8,185 nucleotides of DNA from CAZKCK01 sp964552325 (lineage in GTDB: Bacteria > Bacteroidota > Bacteroidia > Bacteroidales > TTA-H9): NCBI GenBank assembly GCA_964552325.1, contig CAZKHA010000156.1, positions 1 through 8,185 of the forward strand, in the 5' to 3' direction. Shown piece by piece: positions 1-6,122 of the stretch. A program made the position numbers and the translations under genes. Every line of letters starts with the position of its first letter. Positions within the stretch are counted from its first letter, which is position 1. The notes beneath the pieces are model-generated. The model did not search any database. It saw only the letters and a list, made by a program, of their open reading frames with translations, and was not told the origin of the DNA.

Positions 1-3000
1 CTTTGGAGTTTTGATGGACAACCGATCGGACTTATTGCCTTAATTGGTCAGAAGCCATTGGAAAATCAGGAATTGGCCGCTTCAGTATTAAAACTGGTAT
101 CGCTGCGTGCTGCTGGTAAACTGGAAGCAACACTGGCCAATGAAAAGCTAGGGGAGAGCGAAGAAAAATTCCGGGTATTAATAGAATCTACTTCGGTAGC
201 CATATACATGACCGATTTAAATGGAAAATGTACTTATGTAAACCCTAAATGGTGCGAAATGGCACAGTTGAGCTATAGCGAAGCCTTGGGTGATGGTTGG
301 GTAAATGGAATTTACGAGGAAGATCGGGTCAAAGTTTCTGGCAATTGGGAGAAAATGATTGCTTCTGATGGAAACTGGGGCTTCGAATATCGTTTTGGGA
401 CCCACGATAAGTTATCATGGGTATATGGAACGGCAAAAAGTTATAAAAACGAATCCGGCGATATTGTAGGTTTTATTGGCTCAAATGCCGATATCACCGA
501 GCGTAAACAATCGGAAGCAATCACAAGGGATATTATCGAAAAAAATCCAATGTCAATTCAGATTTTGGATATGGAAGGTTATCCGATCCAGATAAATCCG
601 GCACACACCAAGCTTTTTGGGGTAGAGCCACCTTCCAACTATTCAATTTTCAAAGACACGCAATTGTTATCACTCGGATTTGGTGAATTATTCGAACGGA
701 TTAAAAAAGGAGAAGTTGTTTTCTTCCCCGATTCATATTACAACGTTCATGATGTAAGCCCATCATTTCCTGATTCTCCGGCATGGGTTAAAGCGCTGGG
801 TTTTACATTAAAGGATAATAATGGAAAGCCCAATAAAATAGTTTTAATGCATGAGAACATTACTGAACGCAAAAATGCAGAAGCATTGTTAAATGATATT
901 ATTGAAAACAATCCGATGTCAATTCAAATAGTGGATAATGATGGGTTTACTTTAAGAAGCAATCCTGCATTTGTTGAGCTCTTTGGTTCAATTCCTCCAC
1001 CTGAATTTTCAATTTTTGATGATTTAAGGAATAAAAGTCCTGAAATGGAAAGTTTAATTTCCATGGTCAAAAAAGGTGAGATGGTTCATTTACCAGATAC
1101 TTATTTTAATGCACATGAGGTTGTGGCTGAAGCACCTGATAAGCCACGCTGGATCCGTGCATTAATATTCCCATTGAAAGATAGTATAGGTAATCCTGAA
1201 CGCTTTGTATTTATGCATGAAAACATTACTCAACGTAAAATTGCAGAACAGGAACTAATTAAGGCCAAAGAACATGCCGAAGAAAGCGAAGAGCGATTTG
1301 ACCTGGCAATGAAAGCATCAACAGATGGTATATTTGACTGGAATCTTGAAAGCAATCAGATTTATTATTCTCCCGGATGGAAAAAAATGCTTGGTTACGA
1401 GGATCATGAACTTCCGAATGATTTTTCGGTATGGGAAAAGGCCACTCACCAAGAGGATTTACGGAAAACTTGGGAGCTGCAGCAAAAGCTTATTAATAAG
1501 CAAATTGACCGGTTTGTGATGGAGTTTAGAATGAGGCATAAGGATGGCCATTGGGTTGATGTGCTCGCAAGGGCTGAAGCGTTTTTTGATGACTGTGGAA
1601 AGGCCGTACGAATGGTAGGTACACATACCGATATTACCGATCGCAAGCTGGCGGCAGAGATAATTAACCAAGAAAAGCAGTTCAATGAAATGTTAATAGA
1701 AAGTTTGCCGGGAATATTCTATATGTTCGATTCAAACTTTACCCCACTAAAGTGGAACAGAAATAAAGCAGAATTACTTGGGTTGACTGACGAAGACATG
1801 AAAACGCATAATACATTGGATTATATTGCGCCCCGCGATAAAGCAAAACTCATTGAAACATTTTATAAAGCATTTAGCGAAGGGGCTTCCCAAGAAGTTA
1901 TCCATATTATAAACCACGAAGGCAAAGAATTTGCGTATCATTTAACCGGAAAGCGGCTCGATACACCTAATGGGCCATTGCTGCTTGGGGTAGGGATTGA
2001 TGTTACCGATAGAATAAATGCAGAGAATAAGTTGGTTACAGCACTTTTGAAAGCAGAAGAAAGCGACCGACTGAAATCAGCCTTCCTTGCTAATATGTCG
2101 CATGAAATTCGGACCCCCATGAACGGTATTCTTGGTTTCGCCGATTTGCTGAAAGAGCCTAACCTTACGGGTGAAGAACAACAAGCATATATTGCCATCA
2201 TCCAAAAGAGCGGAAAGCGGATGTTAAATATCATCAACCAGATTGTTGACATTTCCAAAATAGAAGCAGGAATGATGGAGCTCGATATTAAAAATTCGGA
2301 TATTAACGCGCAGCTCAATGATATTTTCAATTTTTTCAAGCCCGAAGCAGAAGCAAAAAAAATAAAGCTTTCCTATAACAGTGCTTTGCCAGCCGAAAAG
2401 TCGATCATTAGCACCGACCGCGAAAAAGTATATGCCATTCTTACCAACTTGGTAAAGAATGCCATAAAATACAGCAGTGCTGGTTCAATTGAATTTGGGT
2501 ACAGCCTTAAGGCAGAGCATAAGCCTATGGAACTGGTGTTTTTTGTTAAAGACAATGGTATTGGGATTCGCAAAGACAGGCAGGAAGCTATTTTTGAGCG
2601 TTTTATTCAAGCCGATATTGCTGATAAAATGGCCTACCAAGGAGCAGGCTTGGGTTTAACAATATCAAAAGCCTATGTGGAGATGCTTGGCGGAAAAATT
2701 TGGGTGGAGAGCGAAGAAGGTAGCGGCTCAACCTTCTACTTTACCTTGCCTTACAACATTGAACCAGGTGAGGGAGTGATAGAAAGCACGGTTACTCAAA
2801 CCCCAAAAACCGAAAGCTTACGAAAGCTCAAAATCTTGATTGTTGAAGATGATGAAGTTTCCGAAAAATTGATTGAGATAACTGTAAGAATGTACAGCAG
2901 CGCGATTTTGAAAGCCAAAACAGGGATTGAAGCCGTAGAAGCATGCCGCGATAATCCAGATATTGACCTGATATTTATGGATATAAAGCTGCCAGAAATG

Positions 3001-3192
3001 GGTGGATATGAAGCTGTACAGAAAATCAGGGAGTTTAACAAGGAGGTGATCATCATTGCACAAACAGCACATAGTCTTGTTGGAGATATGGAAAAAGCAA
3101 TAAGTTCGGGCTGCAACGACTATATTACAAAACCCATTAAAAATACAGAATTAGTGCGTTTGCTACATAAAAGCCTGAAAATAAATGGATGA
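1..3192 (+). CDS. Hybrid sensor histidine kinase, GAF tail plus five PAS domains, HisKA, HATPase_c and receiver (5' partial)
   Basis: This is a soluble-looking hybrid two-component kinase whose N-terminus lies outside the window. The frame is open from base 1, and bases 1-110 encode a typical GAF-domain end (DGQPIGLIALIGQKPLE, then a helix with LRAAGKLE), so the TTG at 58 is an internal codon. PAS domains follow at about 157-507, 529-870, 895-1240, 1288-1650 and 1681-2020, most ending in D-I-T-[ED/Q]-R-K-type caps. The second and third are a tandem duplication. The HisKA H-box is HEIRTPMNG, with the phospho-accepting His codon at 2101. The ATP-binding domain has an N-box Asn at 2458, G1 DNGIGI from 2551 and G2 GAGLGL at 2641-2658. 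The C-terminal receiver (about 2827-3180) has the acidic pair at 2848-2853, the phospho-Asp at 2980, Thr at 3064 and Lys at 3130, so all catalytic residues are present. Signal and downstream partner are unknown. No membrane segment is visible in this part. Its stop overlaps the start of the next kinase. Confidence 0.95.
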   Translation, partial: LWSFDGQPIGLIALIGQKPLENQELAASVLKLVSLRAAGKLEATLANEKLGESEEKFRVLIESTSVAIYMTDLNGKCTYVNPKWCEMAQLSYSEALGDGWVNGIYEEDRVKVSGNWEKMIASDGNWGFEYRFGTHDKLSWVYGTAKSYKNESGDIVGFIGSNADITERKQSEAITRDIIEKNPMSIQILDMEGYPIQINPAHTKLFGVEPPSNYSIFKDTQLLSLGFGELFERIKKGEVVFFPDSYYNVHDVSPSFPDSPAWVKALGFTLKDNNGKPNKIVLMHENITERKNAEALLNDIIENNPMSIQIVDNDGFTLRSNPAFVELFGSIPPPEFSIFDDLRNKSPEMESLISMVKKGEMVHLPDTYFNAHEVVAEAPDKPRWIRALIFPLKDSIGNPERFVFMHENITQRKIAEQELIKAKEHAEESEERFDLAMKASTDGIFDWNLESNQIYYSPGWKKMLGYEDHELPNDFSVWEKATHQEDLRKTWELQQKLINKQIDRFVMEFRMRHKDGHWVDVLARAEAFFDDCGKAVRMVGTHTDITDRKLAAEIINQEKQFNEMLIESLPGIFYMFDSNFTPLKWNRNKAELLGLTDEDMKTHNTLDYIAPRDKAKLIETFYKAFSEGASQEVIHIINHEGKEFAYHLTGKRLDTPNGPLLLGVGIDVTDRINAENKLVTALLKAEESDRLKSAFLANMSHEIRTPMNGILGFADLLKEPNLTGEEQQAYIAIIQKSGKRMLNIINQIVDISKIEAGMMELDIKNSDINAQLNDIFNFFKPEAEAKKIKLSYNSALPAEKSIISTDREKVYAILTNLVKNAIKYSSAGSIEFGYSLKAEHKPMELVFFVKDNGIGIRKDRQEAIFERFIQADIADKMAYQGAGLGLTISKAYVEMLGGKIWVESEEGSGSTFYFTLPYNIEPGEGVIESTVTQTPKTESLRKLKILIVEDDEVSEKLIEITVRMYSSAILKAKTGIEAVEACRDNPDIDLIFMDIKLPEMGGYEAVQKIREFNKEVIIIAQTAHSLVGDMEKAISSGCNDYITKPIKNTELVRLLHKSLKING
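529..1260 (+). repeat. Tandem in-frame duplication of a PAS-domain unit, period 366 bp
   Basis: The second and third PAS domains of the first kinase are copies of one another with a period of 366 bases (122 codons): unit 1 starts at 529, unit 2 at 895. Both begin DIIE(K/N)NPMSIQI, share a central KKGE..PD(S/T)Y.N.H.V block and end MHENIT(E/Q)RK.AE. By hand count about half of the residues match, and nucleotide similarity persists in blocks such as the NPMSIQ codons. This is an old internal duplication, not a recent or assembly-derived one. Confidence 0.9.
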
Positions 3193-5275
3193 TAATAAAC
3201 CCAAACCTACAAATGCTTCAAAGGTGCGTCAAGAAGCCGAAGCACTGTTGAGGAAACAATATAAAAAAGCAAGCCTTCCAACGTCCGAGACCGATTTGCT
3301 GAAACTTATCCACGAATTGGAGGTTCATCAAATTCAATTGGAACTGATAAACGAAGAACTAATGCAGGCTAATCACCGAGCAAATGAGGCAACTGAAAAG
3401 TATGAAGAACTTTACGAGTTTGCTCCTTCAGGTTATTTTACATTGTCGCGTCAGGGCGAAATACTTGAAACCAACCTGAATGGTACTCAAATGCTTGGTA
3501 AGGAACGCGCACACCTAATCAATCGACGAATTGCAGTATTTATCAGCAACGACACCCGCGTGGTTTTTGATGCCTTCCTTTCGCAGGTGTTCGAGGGGCA
3601 AAGCCCAGCAAGCTGCGAAGCTACGTTCATAACTGGAGAGGGCCTCCATGTTTATGTTCATTTAAACGGTTCGCTTGCCGACGACGAAAAACGTTGTTTG
3701 ATTACTGCCGTGGATATTACCAAGAGCAAATTGGCAGAGAAAGCCCTGAAAGATAGCGAAGAGCGTTATGCACTTGTAATAGATGCCTCAGAGCAAGGCA
3801 TCTGGGACTGGAATGTTGAAACAAACGAAATCTTCTACTCCAAACAATGGAAACGGCAGATTGGTTACGAAGACTCTGAGATTTCGAATGAATTTGGATC
3901 ATGGGTCGAGCATTTGCATCCAGATGAAAGTGCTGACTGTGAGAAAACTGTTAAGGCATACTTGGAAAATCCCACCTTTCATTTTTTCCTTGAATTCCGG
4001 TTTCGTCATAAAGATGGAAGCTACCGATGGATTTATAATAAAGCCTCCTCTATACTTAACAGCCAAGGAAGGGTTGTTAGAATGTTTGGGACACATACCG
4101 ACATAACCGAAAGCAAACGGGCAGAGCTTCAAATTATTAAGCAAAATGCAGAACTTCAAAAGCTTAACGCCACTAAAGACAAATTCTTTTCCATCATCGC
4201 CCACGATTTGAAAAGCCCATTTAACTCGATTATGGGTTTCAGCGAATTGTTAATTGAAAACATTGAAACAAAGGACTATAACGAGATAACGAAATATGCT
4301 GGGATCATCCTGCAATCTTCTCGGCGTGCAATGAATCTGCTGCTGAACCTCATGGAGTGGTCGCGCTCACAAACCGGTAGGATGGCTTTTAATCCAACAC
4401 TATTCGACATGGGCCAACTTATTACGGATATCAAGGTGATGTTTGATGCTATTGCAGGGCAAAAAGGAATAGAGATTAAAAGCCAACTACCCAGCAATGC
4501 GGTGGCGTTTGCAGATCAAACCATGATAAACACCGTGCTTAGAAACCTGATTTCGAACGCTATTAAGTTTACCAAGCAGGGTGGCGAAATCAACTTGCAG
4601 GTAACAAAAGAAGCTAACAGACTAACGGTAACAGTAAAAGATAACGGCATTGGAATTGCCAAGAACCGCATCGACAAGCTTTTCCGTATCGATGAAAACT
4701 ACTCTACAAATGGCACTGCCAACGAAGAAGGTACTGGGCTGGGATTGATACTTTGCAAAGAGTTTATCGAAAAGCACAATGGCGAAATTGGCGTAACAAG
4801 CGAAGAAGGAAAAGGCTCAGCTTTTTATTTCGCCTTGCCTACCCCAGCTCCTCAATCTATGGAAACTAGTGAGCGTCAAGCTGAACCTTCGCAAAAGCAG
4901 GCTGAAGCAAGGAGGCTCAAAATACTTGTTGCCGAAGATGATGAAGTCTCAGAAATACTAATTGATAGTTACATCAAGATTTTTTGCGACGAAGTTTTAA
5001 AAGCCCGAACAGGAGTGGAGGCAGTGGAAGCTTGCCGTAAAAACCCTGATATTGATTTGATATTGATGGATATCAGGATGCCCCAAATGGATGGCTATGA
5101 AGCTGTAAAGCGAATTCGGGAGTTCAACCAAAAGGTTGTTATTATTGCACAAACAGCCCATGGGCTAACAGGAGACCGAAAAAAATCGATAGAAGCGGGT
5201 TGCAACGATTATTTATCAAAACCGATTAACAAAGCCGAATTGCGGGAATTGATAAAAAGTTTTTTCGCTAAATAA
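3185..5275 (+). CDS. Hybrid sensor histidine kinase, two PAS domains, HisKA, HATPase_c and receiver
   Basis: This is a complete 696-residue cytoplasmic hybrid kinase. Residues 1-75 are charged and helical, with the LxxELEVHQIQLELINEEL pattern seen ahead of PAS domains in many such kinases. PAS A spans about 76-180. PAS B (about 191-312) is of the PAS_3 type, with the FRFRHKDGSYRWI core and a GTHTDITE end. The H-box is HDLKSPFNS (His340), the N-box Asn is 458, G1 DNGIGI starts at Asp486 and G2 GTGLGL is 516-521. A Gln/Ala/Pro/Glu-rich linker (about 553-578) leads to the receiver: acidic pair 585-586, phospho-Asp629, Thr657, Lys679. All key residues are intact. It should autophosphorylate and pass phosphate to its own receiver, then presumably to an HPt protein or regulator not seen here. 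The ATG lies within the last codons of the upstream kinase (8-base overlap), with no Shine-Dalgarno, which suggests translational coupling. The signal is unknown. Confidence 0.96.
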   Translation: MDDNKPKPTNASKVRQEAEALLRKQYKKASLPTSETDLLKLIHELEVHQIQLELINEELMQANHRANEATEKYEELYEFAPSGYFTLSRQGEILETNLNGTQMLGKERAHLINRRIAVFISNDTRVVFDAFLSQVFEGQSPASCEATFITGEGLHVYVHLNGSLADDEKRCLITAVDITKSKLAEKALKDSEERYALVIDASEQGIWDWNVETNEIFYSKQWKRQIGYEDSEISNEFGSWVEHLHPDESADCEKTVKAYLENPTFHFFLEFRFRHKDGSYRWIYNKASSILNSQGRVVRMFGTHTDITESKRAELQIIKQNAELQKLNATKDKFFSIIAHDLKSPFNSIMGFSELLIENIETKDYNEITKYAGIILQSSRRAMNLLLNLMEWSRSQTGRMAFNPTLFDMGQLITDIKVMFDAIAGQKGIEIKSQLPSNAVAFADQTMINTVLRNLISNAIKFTKQGGEINLQVTKEANRLTVTVKDNGIGIAKNRIDKLFRIDENYSTNGTANEEGTGLGLILCKEFIEKHNGEIGVTSEEGKGSAFYFALPTPAPQSMETSERQAEPSQKQAEARRLKILVAEDDEVSEILIDSYIKIFCDEVLKARTGVEAVEACRKNPDIDLILMDIRMPQMDGYEAVKRIREFNQKVVIIAQTAHGLTGDRKKSIEAGCNDYLSKPINKAELRELIKSFFAK

Positions 5276-5586
5276 CGCACTGTAAGTTGATAATAATGTG
5301 CTATAAAACTATACACACACCCTGTAAACACCTGAATCATCATTAAAAAGCAACGTTCCTTCTGCAATACATACTTCTTAGCTAGGCCCAAAATTTGGGG
5401 TGCTGAATAATCCGCTTTAAAGAGTTCAAAGGTCTGCAAATGACCGCAAATGAGGCTCTTAGCTAATATTTGTGGGTATTTGTTTATACGGTGGGGGTGT
5501 ATAGGCATTAAAACTGTTTCAACTAAAACAATGTTAAGGTTTTTATACGGTGAGAAACTATTGCATGGTTTTGTTTTGGCTTAAAT
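5276..5586. other. Intergenic region downstream of the kinases, left of the gap
   Basis: These 311 bases between the second kinase and the assembly gap hold no convincing gene on the + strand. There is no strong terminator after the kinase stop; the best pairing near it is a 4-bp GCAC/GTGC. An 11-bp direct repeat (TTTATACGGTG) lies at 5483 and 5542. A near-palindrome with 6-bp arms around one base (CCCAAA/TTTGGG) is at 5387-5399. A reverse-strand frame of 99 codons (ATG at 5508 down to 5209) covers most of the region and runs 67 bases into the 3' end of the kinase gene. It matches no family I recognise and is not called as a gene. Confidence 0.6.
5483..5552 (+). repeat. 11-bp direct repeat TTTATACGGTG (two copies, 59 bp apart)
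   Basis: The copies are at 5483-5493 and 5542-5552, identical over 11 bases, and the similarity does not extend convincingly on either side. The first copy also begins a small inverted repeat (TATAC 5485-5489 with GTATA 5499-5503). They lie within 105 bases of the assembly gap. They could be paired protein-binding sites or fragments of a larger repeat that stopped the assembler. A chance origin is not excluded. Confidence 0.5.
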
Positions 5587-5686
5587 NNNNNNNNNNNNNN
5601 NNNNNNNNNNNNNNNNNNNNNNNNNNNNNNNNNNNNNNNNNNNNNNNNNNNNNNNNNNNNNNNNNNNNNNNNNNNNNNNNNNNNNN
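5587..5686. other. Assembly gap (100 N)
   Basis: The run of N is exactly 100 bases, the customary placeholder for a scaffold gap of unknown length. Distances and any gene model across it are therefore unreliable, and the two sides may be further apart than shown. Any reading frame drawn through it is an artefact. Confidence 0.99.
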
Positions 5687-5802
5687 AATTAGTGAATATC
5701 ATAGAATTGTCATAATTTTGACAAGCCCAAAACTAGGATCCCCGCTCAAATTTTGCATCCAAATTCATGAACTAAATGAGCGCAATTAACGTTATCCTTT
5801 TG

Positions 5803-5880
5803 GTGGATTAACCTATTCTTTAGGCATAAGACCATCAATAGGTGACCCTATTCATGTATAAAGGAGGTGGTGTTATCCAC
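5803..5880 (+). repeat. Nested, competing inverted repeats
   Basis: An outer stem pairs GTGGAT-T-AAC (5803-5812) with GTTATCCAC (5872-5880): nine pairs with one bulged T. Inside, AATAGG (5837-5842) can pair either with the upstream CCTATT (5812-5817; 7 bp as ACCTATT/AATAGGT) or with the downstream CCTATT (5847-5852, 4-base loop). The two inner pairings exclude each other, and the upstream one also competes with the outer stem. A 10-base Shine-Dalgarno-like AAAGGAGGTG (5860-5869) sits just before the 3' arm, but no open frame follows it. This could be a structured RNA or an operator array. No known family is recognised. Confidence 0.4.
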
Positions 5881-6011
5881 AGCCTGATTGCCTAAATGTA
5901 AAAATTAAATATCACCAATTTAACGCTCTATGTCTTTTGCGATTTCAGTTCAGCTTACAAAGTTTATGTTTAACAATGTTACAGTAGCAACTAAGGCTTG
6001 CTTGAGTTGCG

Positions 6012-6038
6012 ATTGCCTTCAGTCGTAATTAAGGCAAT
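6012..6038 (+). repeat. 8-bp perfect hairpin
   Basis: ATTGCCTT (6012-6019) and AAGGCAAT (6031-6038) form a perfect 8-bp stem with an 11-base loop. Only two further T residues follow, so it is a poor intrinsic terminator. It lies 85 bases before the exported-protein ATG. It could end a transcript whose gene is hidden by the gap, be a binding site, or form a 5' leader element. Confidence 0.45.
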
Positions 6039-6048
6039 TTACACAAAA

Positions 6049-6066
6049 TGAACATTCTGAACATTC
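6049..6066 (+). repeat. Perfect 9-bp tandem repeat TGAACATTC x2 upstream of the exported-protein gene
   Basis: TGAACATTC occurs twice back to back (6049-6057, 6058-6066), ending 56 bases before the ATG at 6123. The position, just upstream of the most plausible promoter, and the near-helical-turn period of 9 bp would suit a direct-repeat operator. That role is inferred only. Confidence 0.4.
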
Positions 6067-6074
6067 AAGATGTA

Positions 6075-6107
6075 TTGAAAATCAAGACAAAGAATTGAAT
6101 AAATTTT
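6075..6107 (+). promoter_or_regulatory. Possible Bacteroidota-type promoter for the exported-protein gene
   Basis: The known Bacteroidota promoter has a -33 TTTG/TTG element and a -7 TAnnTTTG box. Here TTG at 6075-6077 is followed after 22 bases by TAAATTTT (6100-6107), which matches seven of the eight -7 positions. The spacing is slightly long, the region is AT-rich, and the implied leader would be only about ten bases, so this is tentative. Confidence 0.22.
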
Positions 6108-6122
6108 TTGAAACACACGGAT

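Larger units (their letters stand above)
5687..6107. other. Intergenic region right of the gap
   Basis: These 421 bases between the gap and the exported-protein gene contain no supported coding region. What is visible is inverted-repeat structure: CGCTCA 5743-5748 with TGAGCG 5777-5782 (extended by TTT/AAA after a 2-base bulge), the nested set at 5803-5880, and the 8-bp hairpin at 6012-6038. A 9-bp tandem repeat lies at 6049-6066. A 16-codon frame MNILNIQDVLKIKTKN (6048-6098) ends just before the next gene in the same frame. It lacks any support as a gene beyond its ATG. Confidence 0.6.

Noticed and set aside
58..60. TTG as start codon of the first kinase
   Set aside because: The frame is open to base 1 and encodes the end of a GAF domain upstream of it.
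5550..5789. Open frame spanning the run of N
   Set aside because: Most of its middle is unknown sequence and both ends look non-coding; it exists only because N does not produce stops.
5803..5880. Integron attC-like recombination site
   Set aside because: The ends GATTAAC and GTTATCC do not fit the RYYYAAC / GTTRRRY core sites, and there is no cassette or integrase.
5860..5884. Reverse-strand fragment of a 16S rRNA 3' end
   Set aside because: AAAGGAGGTG matches the complement of the 16S tail, but the following bases need several insertions to align and the match ends by 5885.
6108..6110. TTG as start of the exported protein
   Set aside because: The ATG at 6123 begins a normal signal peptide; starting at 6108 adds five polar residues before it.
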